NCBI GenBank assembly: GCA_018902385.1
Contig: JABSSW010000006.1
Location: forward strand, 248,001 to 312,000
Reading direction: 5' to 3'
DNA length: 64,000 nucleotides
Origin: Physcia stellaris
Lineage: Eukaryota > Ascomycota > Lecanoromycetes > Caliciales > Physciaceae
The notes below the pieces were generated by a model. The model was not told where the DNA came from. It saw only the letters and a program-made list of their open reading frames with translations, and made no database searches. Positions 46,638 to 58,500 of the stretch are shown here, piece after piece. The translations under genes were made by a program, and so were the position numbers. How positions within the stretch are numbered: the stretch's first letter is position 1; every line of letters begins with the position of its first letter.

Positions 46638-48145
46638 AGCTGGTGCTGAAGAGTTTCAAGTCATGATGGGTGTTTGGTAGCCGTGATCGCGTCGAGGTCA
46701 GCCCTACACAATCGATAAGATGAAAATTACCACTAAGCGCCTATCAGGTTTTAAAACATCACTGTGCCATTTGATTCCGATGGGCCTGAACGTTCTTGTT
46801 TAAGTCTGATACCGCATCAAACACTCAATAAGAGTTACCATCGTTCACAGCACCTACCTGAAAAATATTCATCTTTTGCCTCTGTTCACCTCAAAAAAAT
46901 TCAATTTACGAGGAACTGAGCCCCTCTCGACCCCATTCTCATCAAGGAAGATGCTGATCATTTCTCGACCACTTTATGAAGAATGACATCGTCCTATCGA
47001 ATCTGACATCGACCAAAGCGCTTTGCTAAGGCATGACCGTTTCGGTCTCGACATTTCTTGATTTAGGTCCGCGACGAAACGATCGGGGACCATGGTGCGG
47101 TTATTTTCTTCTACGTACTTCTCTGATTTCTGTGATGCTAGAAACGCCTGAGCTGCGCTAAGTGAAAACTCATACAGCTTTGGTTGTGTGAGGCGCTTGC
47201 ACCTGAGTATTCAGGCCAATACACTGGTGATCCAGGCACGACCTTGCCTCAGGCAAAAACGTATCATACCAGTTGAAAAGTAATCCAGGATTGGGTTGTG
47301 TGACGATGTAGTAGTCTTGCACCGCGTGCGTGAAACAGCGAGCGCCCACGGAATGTATCAACCCCACGTCAAGGGCAACTTCTCGATATTGTGCAGTCCA
47401 CTGATTCTGAGGCATTAAACACAGAGTTGATGAGGTTTGATACTGACCGATTGAGGAGCAAGTTGGGGAGCCAGCGATTTGCGATGGATTGATGCCAAGA
47501 GATGTTAGCTCAAACGCGAAAAGGGCGCGTAATTGGACGCTAGAGAATCAACTCTGGATCGACAGCGACCTCTCATCCAATCCCCAAACACCAAACACCA
47601 ATATCAGTAAATCCTGCTTCATTATAAGCACAGCAAAAGCTTCGTCATTGCTACCTTCATCTCAATATCACGGCCACTCCCCCACACTGTGCTCTAAGCT
47701 CCCCCAAAACATCCGTCCCAATTCATCTCCCTAAGAGGTTAAGTGGATTCACGACACGACTTCCCCCTTCCGCCACTTTTCTGCCTGCAGAGCTAGGCCA
47801 CGAAGATTCACGCTTGGGACGTGTTAGAAGCGTGTTCGCTGCATCCGCCCTTCAAGCCGACCTTAGCAAGGGCACTCCCCAGTCATATACTCGCCCCCGC
47901 CCTCGTTCACTTGATTCCTCAGGCTTCCTGGTGTTGAAGACTCGCATCGTCGTTGCTACGGCATTCGTCCCATCACAACTCTATTCTCTCAACCAACCTC
48001 TCGGTCTATTTCTTCTCGATCTACCCACTCTATTGACTACCAGTACCCTCAACTGCCAGCTATCCTCATATCCCTCATTTGTCGATCTGGACCTCGTCTT
48101 CGTCTTCTACGCCAACATTCTACTTGCAGGCTTCTAGCATTCGCG
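46638..48145. other. Divergent intergenic region
   Basis: About 1.5 kb between CDC16 (minus) and the KENIPP gene (plus). From about 47,880 to 48,145 it is strongly pyrimidine-rich (TCTATTTCTTCTCGAT-like), as is common just upstream of fungal start codons. Open frames 47170-47415 and 47489-47734 show no domain. Confidence 0.55.
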
Positions 48146-49593
48146 ATGGCTACACTGGCTCCGATGAACCCTCCTGCGAGGCAGCCTCTTGGTGCTATTA
48201 GCGGCGCTCGGCTGAGAAATCTGGGACATGTCAAGAACAAGCAGAATGGTAAGGAATCCGTATGTCTTTTCATTCATCCAGAGTATACTATAGAAAACAA
48301 ACTACCACCCTACTTCAACCACTCATTCATCGTCGGACACGCGTCTCAATCGCAGATCCTGAAAACAGACATCGATTGCAGTCGCGAGCCACCAAGAGCT
48401 AACCAAGTACTCGCCCAGCTCTGCCAACTTCCCAACCTTCGAAACTCAAGACTTTTACTCCACAGCCACAAACCTTCAACGATATCGATTCAGAAAATAT
48501 CGACCCTTCTAGCTTCAAATCCTCCGGCAAACCGTCTGTTTATACTTCCAAGAACACCACATCAACTACCAACACCATGAACTGCTTCAGGCCTGCTCGG
48601 TTCGTGCTTTCACAGGCTACTGCTGCTCGTGCTTCTGCCACTCAACTCCCTCCTCTCACTCAGGCAATCGGCTCAAAGCGTAAAGCCGAGTCAGATCCTT
48701 CAGCTTCAGAAGTCGAGCTTGAGCGTCCTCTCAAGTCATCTCGGAACTCACCTCCTCCTCCCGCCGGCCGCTCGCCTAAATCCAAGCGCGTCGGTATCCT
48801 CTCTCGTCGTCGCGTCTCTGCGTCACCCTTCACTCGCGTTGATCCGCCCACCTTTGGTTCAACTAAGAATGGCGATGGCCTTCCCTTGTCCATCAACGCT
48901 GCCCTTGCTGGCACAATCCCTTCACACAAATTGCGGAAGCCTGCACGGACGAAAGAGCTTATTGCGGAGACCGTTCTGGAGTCTATGCCTAAGGGATGGA
49001 TGTTCGCTATTCACACTGATAGCAAGGATCAAGAGGCTAGCAATTTAATGGAACACTCGGCTTGCACTCTGGATATATCTGATGATGAAACATCCTCGTC
49101 GAAGATGTTTGATGAAGAGAACAAGGAAAATATCCCTCCGCAATCTGGCATGGATGCTCCTGTGTCAAATGCCATTGCTGCCCTGCATGCTTCGAGGAAG
49201 CACATGATGACGGATGAACCTCGTGCTCCTCTTGGTGAACTCGAAGCATCAGACTACTACGCTGCTGGCTGTGATGCCTTGTCCTATATCACGATCCCTG
49301 AGGATGAAGATCTGAAATCCAACATTCAGAAGAATGTTGAACCTGACGGGTCAACTACCTATGCGTCCGCTAATGCTGCGGTGCAAGGCGTGGACAAGGA
49401 CCTTACCTGGAATGACCTTGTGGACATGGCCAAGCCTACCAATAAGTCTACTGGCCTGACGCCTATCATGTCGACAATGACTACAAATGCAGCTTCAGCT
49501 CTAGCCCGGGGTTCTCTCTCGGCTATACCTGAAGATGAAGGAAACGATACTAAGGTTGAGAGAGGAGTCGTTGCAGCTGGCAACCTCTCCTAA
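48146..49593 (+). CDS. KENIPP-motif nuclear protein, unknown function
   Basis: Two exons (48146-48248 and 48419-49593) joined over a 170-nt intron (GTAAGG donor; branch CTAAC about 20 nt before the acceptor) give 425 aa. The splice joins KNKQN to ALPTSQPSKLKTFTPQPQTF in phase. The protein is largely disordered. It contains basic clusters (GSKRKAE, SPKSKRVGILSRRR) that look nuclear, the segment MPKGWMFAIHTDSKDQEASN, then LDISDDE, and DEENKENIPP. RxPLG words occur twice (ARQPLGAI, RAPLGEL). KEN and D-box-like motifs are degradation signals read by the APC/C; here RLRNLGHV near residue 22 and the KEN box are candidates. Orthologues seem common in Pezizomycotina, by memory of the WMFAIHTD-like segment, but I cannot name a function. 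Confidence 0.75.
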
Positions 49594-50205
49594 ACTTCAA
49601 CTCACGTTCTCTCTTAACGGTCGATACCCCTTGCATGCGATTCATTCAACAATGACCTCGAGGTCTTTTACATTCATTTACGACCAGCTTTTGTTCCAGC
49701 ATATGGTGTATTCGCGCATGTTCTACTCCCAGCAACAGCACATTTCCACACAAACAGCACAAAAACCCATCAGTCTACCCCGGTCCAACCGCTCAGGATA
49801 TCAGTCACCTTGACATCCTGGACGCTGGGCGTCCCTATCTTCACCATCCACAATGTATCACCAAAGCACTACTCCAGCCACCACTGCCCGACCAGCACTA
49901 TCCCCATCAACCATACCGCCTTAGCCAACAATCAGTCCCTTTCCAACACCACTACGTCACCTCGACCTTCTCCCTGGCCTTCAATACCCTCAGCAACCCA
50001 GCACACCAACATGCATAACATCACCCATCCAACCCCACCTAGCCCAACCCCATCACAGCGGACCGCTTGTTTACCCTTGCCGGACTCTTTGGGATCGGAC
50101 TTAACCGAATACACTGCAGCATCTAATCTTCCTCATCACTGTGGACAGAGGCATTCATTGCTTTCTGGACTGGGTGAGGAGAGGTGGTGCGCGTGTTTGA
50201 TATTT

Positions 50206-50233
50206 ATGGATGGATGGATGGATGGATGGATGG
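50206..50233 (+). repeat. (ATGG)7 microsatellite
   Basis: Seven uninterrupted ATGG units, in the 3' flank of the KENIPP gene. Likely length-polymorphic between strains. Confidence 0.95.
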
Positions 50234-50286
50234 AAGCAAAGGGGGCTTTCTCAATACAGCTTGGATGTTCGACGCGATGAGTGCAG

Positions 50287-50379
50287 GCATTGGGAAGGAG
50301 AACCTTTTGGCTTGCGGGGATTGGATAAGAGAAGCTTTTGGCTCGCAGGAATTGGGAAAGAAAACCTTTCGGTTCGGCA
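50287..50379 (+). repeat. Degenerate 31-nt x3 minisatellite
   Basis: Three adjacent 31-nt units at 50287-50317, 50318-50348 and 50349-50379 share the pattern GNATTGGGAANGANAANCTTTTGG-type core. Each differs at several positions, so the array is not recent. It lies about 50 nt after the ATGG array. Confidence 0.75.
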
Positions 50380-51108
50380 ACGGGATGGATGATATAGCAA
50401 AGAGGGACGTGGAGCCGGGTGGGACGTGTTAGAGAAGCCCTGTCATTCTTTCTAAATGTCCTTAGACCTAAATCTCTTTCCTTCCCTGTGTTCTGTTACC
50501 GTGTCTTGGGTTGCTGGGGTCACATTCTCTTGTATGGCATGCATTGCATTGTACGGCGCTGTTAGTTTAGCTTGCGGGAATAATGGATCTGCTTTCAATG
50601 GGTTCGTTGGAGTCATGAAATGTATCGCTCGCTCCCTCTGTATCTATCTCTGTGTACACACACTCTCTCCCTGTTCTTCATGTCTACGGGCTTTGGCGAT
50701 GCGGGTATGAGGGTCCGAGGATAGATGTGCTTTCTAGCCGTTTAATGAAGACTAGTTTTCTGGCTTTGAAATTGATGACCTCTTCACTTCGGGCAAATTA
50801 GTGGGACTTGATACCCGTGCTCAGTTCGCGGGCTACCCTGTGGACTTGGGGATGGGGTGGGGATTGAAGCTCGGTGGGGAGGAAGGAGGGGAGGATAGGG
50901 TATGGGAGGGGATGTTTGGTAGGATTCGTATCACGGGGGTTTACTGGAGTATGCTCTGATATCATCTATACTTCTGGTATTGTGTGCCTAATTATGCTAA
51001 ATAAATAAAATAGGTAAGTAAGCTGTAATAACTATTCGACTTGAGATATATAGATGCTTGCCAATAGTAGGTAAGTTTATCTCCCATCCAAAGCAACCCA
51101 ACGCCATT

Positions 51109-54100
51109 TCAGAGCCCACTCTGACCCATGACTTCGACCTCCCCGTCCTTCGTCACACGATAATGAGTCGCTATCCCATCCGGCCAATTCGTTCTCACAT
51201 CCCCTCCACCCTCCGTCTCGACTCGTCGACTAATCTGATGGCGCCGAAATAGCACTCCTCCACTCTTCTCCTGTCTTCCAGCTCTTTCTCCCCTACCTCG
51301 CCATCCCTCCCCGCAAACCCCTTCCCGTTCCCATTCCGCGTGTCCATCTCCCCACCTCCCCCTCTCCCGCCCCTCCCTCTCCTCAACAATCTTCAAAACC
51401 TCCCAATGCCACACCTCCACCCTCTGAAACCCACTCCCAGGCAACCACCCCGCAACAGCCTCAATACACTCCCTGCTCTCCCTCATCCGGAAACTATCAA
51501 CCATCAGAACCGCCTTCCTCACCGCAGGCATCGTATTCGTGACATATCCCCTAACGCACGGATACGGCAGCTGAAGCAGATGCCCGAACCTGCCCGCCAG
51601 ATACCGCTCGTAGACCTCCGGGTTGGTGGCCACGCACAGACTCAGCATCGTTGGGTGTTTCATTAAGTTAGGGACCCGGCAGGGAACGAGCGGTTCGCGC
51701 GTCGTGGAGCCGGTGCGCCAGTGCGAGACGACTTCGCGCCGGGAAGCGTCCAGGCTCATGGTGCCTATGTACAGCTGGTGGGTTTTGGGGGAGGAGGCGG
51801 TGGGGGAGCTTGAGGATGCGGGAGTTCCAGATCGCGATGCTGGTGCTGGGGGTGAAGAGGCGGAGGTAGGAGCGCGTGAGGGTGTCGAGGAGGAGGCTGT
51901 TTGAGGGTATCTCGTTTGGGGAGGGGTCGATGAGGAGGATTATTTCTTCTGGGTTTGAGGGGTTTGTGGGAGGGGGTTGGGGGAAGGCTGTGGGAGAGGG
52001 GGAGGGGGAGGGAGTGGTTGTGGGTAGTGGGATGATGGTGCGAATCCGGTCGTGGATAAGGGTTTGTTGGGTGAGGAATACACTTTCGCTGAGCATGACG
52101 CGGTGGTGGAGAAGGTTGGGTAGCTCTTTGTAAGTGGAGGCATCATTCTTGGATGTTGTCGGTGAGTTGATATTTGGAGGCTTGGGTTGTGAACTACAAC
52201 CCTTATGGGAATGTTCGATTGTGTGGTGAGAGGAGACGGAAGTGGTTTGAGTGCTACACTCGGAAACTGTGGTCTCACGAGGGGTTGAGCATGGACTAAT
52301 AATCGGTCTCCACGGCTGCCTGCGAGCTTTGGGAAGAAATCGCGCGTCGCTCATGGCTGGTATCTTGGGGACTAAGAAGCGCTTAGTTGTAGTGGCTTCT
52401 ACTCTCGTGCTTGTGGCGAGATTGCTTCGGCTTGCAGAATTGACAATCTCGCACAATGGCTTGACAGCGGTGTTGTCCCGAGAACTTTGTCTTTTCGGTG
52501 AGATGGATGTGTCATTGGTGTCATCGTCGATGGCAATAACATCACTTTTCGGTTTCTTGCTTACAGCTGGCGTTTTTGGAAGTTCCGATAGCTGCCTGGA
52601 GCGGGAGGCAGCTTTCTCCTTCGTTCGCTTCCTCTTCGGTGGCGTGGACACTTCATCAATGGCAGTGACCTCGCTTTTCCGCTTTCTTTGAAGGGAAGGG
52701 CTTCCAATTGGACTTTGCGCGTCTGGCGAGCCTACGGTCGAATCTTTGTGCGCAGGCGAGGACGTTGGAGGTGTTGGAAGTGAGCTCCCACTTGCAGTGC
52801 TGGTCATTGAAGCTTGCGATGTACGGCGATGTGTCACTTCGCCAGTTGGCAAACGTTGCTCTCCAGGACTCATCTCGTCAGTATCCATGCGCACGAGTGG
52901 CACGGCTGCTGATCGCTTTGAGCGAGCACGATTAGACGAACTCGGTGCAGCATGTGCCGACGACCTTTCCGTTTCAACTTCAGAGTCTTCCGACTCCTCA
53001 TATTGCGAGTCGTCCCAAGTCATCCTTTTCCACTTTTTACCCCTATCCGCAGCATCGAGTTTCGTCTGCCAAGTCTCAATCTCTTCAGACAAGTCCTCAT
53101 CCACAGGTACTGCTAGAGCTTCCTGTGCTTTCAACTGCAGCTCTTCCATAGTGATACAATCCTTCCAGTCTCGATCTTGATGTATCTTCACGAGTCTGGG
53201 CCACCGCAGCCTGAAGTAGTCAGCATTGGGTGGTCTGTCGAAGCCACCACCCAACACTTCGAGGACAAAGGGCTGTCTGAATGCGACACTCATCTTGGGC
53301 GTTATTGCAGGAGTCATCGCAAAATCATATTTATCGGAGCATTCTGCAGATCCAATGTCAAGAGCTCGGAATTGTCCATGCTGATTGAGCCATGTCATAT
53401 CCTTTGGGTTGACGCAATGAGTGACTACGTCAAGTACAACATACTCCGGCTTTGCGTGGAGATTAACGACCGCAGCTTTATTCTTCAGGCAGCCAATGTG
53501 GAAGTGTGTCCAGTTGAGTCGCTTATCCCCACGCCGAGAAGCTTCCTGGACATCGTAACCAGCGCCAATTACGGCAAAGTCGGCAGTATCACCAAGGCCC
53601 TTTATATAGTCCTTCTTCATCTTTAGCCAACAACTAGGGTACGTGTTTGGGACTCGTTTGGCGGGTCCGAAATAGGGTTCATCTGAGGGTTTGAGGACGA
53701 GACCCTCCCATCTACTAGCAATCGCTTGAGCGAAGTACTTTTGCAGTTCCACAGGTGCTCTGGGTTTCGAGAAATCGAGCTCTCGCTGCACAGCCAGGGC
53801 AGCTCGTCCAGGGATAGGAGTAATGAGCTGCTCCAATAGCTTCCTTCTCGAGGCGTGAGGCACTGGTAAGAGCGAATGATCATCCAGTAATAGTACGTCG
53901 AAGATGATGATCATCAGATGCTCCCATGGATGAGGTTGGGAGTCAGCAAATGTTCCAAGGAACGAGCCAGTTCGGGAAACGTGCTTTCGGATCTTGCAAA
54001 AATCGAGGATTCCGCTATTCCTGTCACTCCACACCACCATCTCTCCTTCTACGATGCATTTCTCCGTGATTGCACAATCTTCACTGCCTATGCGAAGGCA

Positions 54101-55042
54101 ATCACGGAGGGTCCTGTGGAGCCCTGCTCTGTCCGCCGTGGAGTCTTTCCCACTTTTGGAGAAGAATTGAAACGGAGAATTAGAATTCCTTAGATCGACG
54201 TGGATCTGGCAATACTCTCCGTCATACTTCTTCTCCACACTCATCTTACGACCTTTGATAGTCTGGACAGCGTGCTTGATCCCTCGAGCTGGATAATAAG
54301 ACGGACGACCGACCTTGACTCCGATTTGGGGCTTCAGAGCGCTCTGATCCAAGTCCATGCTTGACTCGGTAAGCATTTTTATGGCATCCTCGAAATTATC
54401 ATGCAGCTTCATCATGATGGGAAGCTGAGGATCGATACAGCGGTAGACCAGCGCTGCAGGTATGTCCAGCGGGCTATAGTCCTTGAGTATCATCCTGGTA
54501 AGCCATTTCGCTTCCCTGGACTGCATTCTCAGATATAATGATCTGAGCCCCGTGTCGGTATCCACTTCGTCATTAGTGGCATTTCGTACTCTTGGCGCGG
54601 AAAAACGGTTCCCTTTGGCAATGCCAGCAAGAATACGATCGACTTCTTCGACCGTGACATGTTTTGAGGTGGGTGGATTTTCTGCTTCTTTCAATGCGCG
54701 CAAGACACACTCTCCAAGATCTCCTCGACCAGGTTTCTTCCATTGATCCAGGAGCTCCCATCTTCCCAAGCCCAGACAGAGGATTCTTCTCAGCTTCTTT
54801 GAAAGACTGTCCGCCTGAAGGCTATATACTCGGTCTGTCCGCTTCTTAGGAAATACAGCCGAGAGAAGCGCGACTCGGTCAATGTCAGTCGCAGCGTCAC
54901 GAGTATCTAAGCTTGTAATCCACTGGGTGATGCGGGCCCGAGAAGTCTGCTGGACTACCTTGGGTGGAAGAGGTGGGTCACGTTGAGTGATGAGCTCAAG
55001 GTCATGAAAAAGATCACATAGTCTTGAAAAGAGAAGAGGCAT
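51109..55042 (-). CDS. ATP-dependent DNA ligase (fungal LIG4-like)
   Basis: One long frame begins with MPLLFSRLCDLFHDLELI at 55042. The N-terminal DNA-binding part spans about residues 1-230. The adenylation domain starts with motif I, EKKYDGEYCQ (nucleophile Lys272), followed by EGEMVVW (motif III region), IFDVLLLDDHSLL, EGLVLKPSDEPY (motif IV) and CWLKMKKDYIKGLGDTAD (motif V). An OB-fold region follows to about residue 650. A long disordered Ser/Thr/Lys-rich linker (about 670-940) precedes a C-terminal domain I do not recognise. The first frame ends soon after WNSRILKLPHRL, but the shifted frame continues for about 210 more residues (YIGTMSLDAS, then MRESRECIEAVAGWLPGSG). The 3,934-nt length is one over a multiple of three, so one extra C in the G/C runs at 51787-51806 would explain it; the full protein would be about 1,310 aa. 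I see no clear tandem BRCT, so a true LIG4 role is unproven. Confidence 0.8.
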
Positions 55043-55534
55043 TATAGGAATGATGCTCTAACAGCTTGGGACAAGAAGTGAGAAGACCCCAAAGAAGCAG
55101 AGGCGGGTGACATGACATTATACATGGATGGAAGTAAGGTGAAAGACCTATGTACAGAATTAACACATGAGATGATAGACTGATGAAGCTGAGAAGATGA
55201 ATGAAGAATTTGAGCTGGAGGGGATTCAAGTGAATAATATGCAAACTGGCGACGCGTTTGCCATTAGTCAATTGTTTATGGCAAGTCACGGCGCCGGAGA
55301 AACATTTACCCCAAACATTCATTTGGTCGGGTTATAACCCTAGACCCTATTGATTCTATTTTCATCCAGTCGATCTTATCTTATCAGAGAGTTGTATCTT
55401 CAACCACAACCTAGTAGTCCAAGCAGGCATCAACCGAGCACAGCCTGATGGAAATATTGGCAAGTCTGGGATTTGCTCCCTAAGATATCAGCGGGACTGG
55501 CATCAAGCGAGAATTTCGGTTACGATTATCCCAA
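55043..55534. other. Divergent promoter region, ligase/STAND receptor
   Basis: 492 nt between the two start codons. The half near the ligase is AT-rich with several ATG words. No gene or clear regulatory motif is visible. Confidence 0.5.
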
Positions 55535-58500
55535 ATGGCTGGCGCTGAAGCTCTTGTCGCCGTTGGGCTGGCCAGCAATGTCCTCCAGTTCATCGACTTC
55601 ACCACGAAATTATGCATCACCATCAAAGAGGTATCCAGCACATCTTCTGGCTTGCCCAAAGAGCTTGATCGGCAGGCTTCACAATTGTCACACCTACTTG
55701 GCCTTCTGAAAGAACTAGCTGAACAACGTAAAACACCCATCTTGGAGAACGACTTGTTAGGATACTGTCAAGAACAAGCACAGGAGCTGGCTCTGTTACT
55801 GAAGTCCTTTGAAGGTGGCTCGAGCAATGGCCGTCTCAAGAATGCTAAATTAGCTTATCGATCTTTGAGAAAGAAGGAGGATATCGCCAAGGTGGGTGAG
55901 ACGAGTTCGATCGTGTGGACGCAAGCTTGTATTTCCTTAAGTTTCTTTATAAATAAGGATTCCTGAGAGAGGAGTGCAAAATCTTGCTTTGGATATGGCC
56001 TTCTGAAGCGTATGAATACACGATTAGCAGACTTGGGAAAGAAGTCGCTCCCAAGCTCCATCAATGTTCGAAACAAGATCCACGATACGTGGGCCGGAAA
56101 CTTCGTATTCACCTTTCTGCAGTACTTTCTTCTGTTCAAGGCGAGTGAGACAGTGGGGCTTGGGAAGAGAAGAACAGCACAGCCATTGTACCAGCCTTCT
56201 GCACTGAAGCTTTTGTACTTGAATCGTGAATGTACTGATGTCTTCCAGCTACAAGCATCGCTGAATAGCCTACTCAGTTCTCTGAGCTTGCAACTTCAGA
56301 TCGAGTCAAAGCATGCGGACACTCGAATGGAAGGCCGGATCTCGGAACTACTATTTGAAGTTCAAAGCAGCCATTCTAATCTTTTGCAACAAGTTCATAG
56401 TCTCAAAAGTACGAAAGCAAAACCTATGGAAGAAACTAGGCCGATATGGATGGTACCAATCGATCGAAACCCCAATTTTGTAGGAAGAGATAAAGTTCTG
56501 GAGCAGCTTGAGGCCCAGCTCGGAGCCCTAGCTGGTGGCTACTGTCGGACAGCTGCATTATACGGCCTTGGTGGAATAGGGTATATCCTGTTTCCATATG
56601 AAAGCATGAAGCAGACTGATTTGTGAAGGAAATCGCAGATAGTTCTTGAATATATCTTCCGCCACAAGTCAACTGATACCGCTGTTTTTTGGGTTCATGC
56701 TGGAAGTACAACTCGATTTGGGGAATCCTATCGACAAATTGCTTCCGGCTGTCAAATACCAGGACGAGACGATCCAAATGTTGATACACTACAGATTGTG
56801 CGCAATTGGATGAACTTAGCGTGTCCTGTGAAATGGACTATGGTTGTGGACAACGTTGACGACCGAGCCACGTTCTTTGAAGCAACCAGTGAGACCGGGA
56901 AAGCACTGATCGAATACATCCCCTCGACAGCACAGGGTACCATAATCTATACCACCAGAAGTAGAGACATAGCTATTGAGCTTTCGCCAACAAATGATCC
57001 TATCCCAGTAGAAAACCTTAGTTTCGAAGAGGCTCAGGCGCTGCTGAGTGAGCCGCTCGTTAAAGGCAACAACAAAGACGACCTCCTTGAACTATTCGAA
57101 GCTTTGGAGTACCTTCCTCTGGCCCTCTCTCACGCAGGAGCCTATATGAAAAAGCGAAGAAAGAAGGTAGCCGACTATCTTCATATGATTAAAGACGATT
57201 CAACGAAATCGCAGTTGCTGAGCCAAAAGGGCTATCACCATGGCCGAGCTGAAAGATCATCAGAGTCAGTCATCAGCACCTGGTGGGTCACATTCAGATC
57301 GATCAAGAGAGAGAACGGCAGGGCAGCAGATCTTTTAGCAATGATGAGTCTACTTGATCGGCACAAGACTCCACTGTCGGTATTACGGTATCCTGACGAA
57401 ACTAACATTGACTTCGAAGAAGCTGTCAGTTGTCTAGAAGCATTCTCCCTGATCACTTTGTTCTCCGATGTGGATTCGCGTGATGCGCAAGCCCTTGAAC
57501 TTTTGAAGCAAGATGCGCATGATCGCAAAAGAGAATTCTTTGAGTTTGGTGAAATGCACCGACTTGTACAGCAATCAACAAAGGCGTGGCTGGGACAGCA
57601 GGATATCTGCGCTGCTGTGATTGCGACAAAGTCCCTCAAGATGGTATGGGACGCATTTCCGTCGAGTGACCGAGATCCTCGTACATGGCCACTGTTTGAT
57701 TTGATGTACCCTCACGCAAAGGCACTTCTCAGCTACAACATGGAACATCTTGGATTTGCTAAGGAACTTCATGAAAAACTTCCCGACAACCTTCCCTACA
57801 GAACACTATTGCTGTATCAATTAGCTGCGTACTTGTACGAACAAGGAAGATACACACAGGCTGAGCAAAGCGCCTCAATATGTCTTCAAATCCGTAAGAT
57901 ATATCTTGGAGATACAGACATACTCACACTCAATAGTATGGATTTACATGCACAAGCAGTCTGTAAGCTCCGCCGACCCGAAGAAGCCTGTGAACTTCAA
58001 CACGAAGTTGTGCGGGGAATGCGAAGTCTTTTGGGAGATTATAACCCAGACACTTTTGTGTCCTTGAACCATCTGAATCATTACTTGCATATGATGGGCG
58101 ATTCTACAAGCGCCGAGAGAGTCAGTGAAGAAGCGTTACTTGGCCAACGCCGATATTGCTTGGAGCATCCTAACGATCATGATTCACAGCGAAGCCTTTG
58201 GTTTGCCATCCAAAATAAAGCCATTGTCTTAGAGCGTCAGGGCGAACCACGCGAAGCCTTGGATCTCCTCGATGAAGCAGTCGTGCTTGGCAAGCTTGAG
58301 CATCTTGAAGTCTCACAAGATATACTGCTATGCCAAGTGAATTGCTATATTCAGCTGGGGAACTACCAAAAGGCAAGGTCATTGATGCAACCATTAATTC
58401 ATGACGATCGTGAGTTGTATGGTGAGACGCATCCTAATACGCTATCTCGTCTTCAGTTTTATAGTCAGCTTGTTCGAGCACAAGGCCAATACGATGAAGC

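Larger units (their letters stand above)
49594..51108. other. Convergent intergenic region with tandem repeats
   Basis: 3' flanks of the KENIPP gene and the ligase. It holds a seven-copy ATGG microsatellite (50206-50233) and a three-copy 31-nt degenerate repeat (50287-50379). The short open frames here arise from these repeats. Confidence 0.6.

Noticed and set aside
50206-50379. CRISPR-like array
   Set aside because: Units are contiguous without spacers and the genome is eukaryotic.
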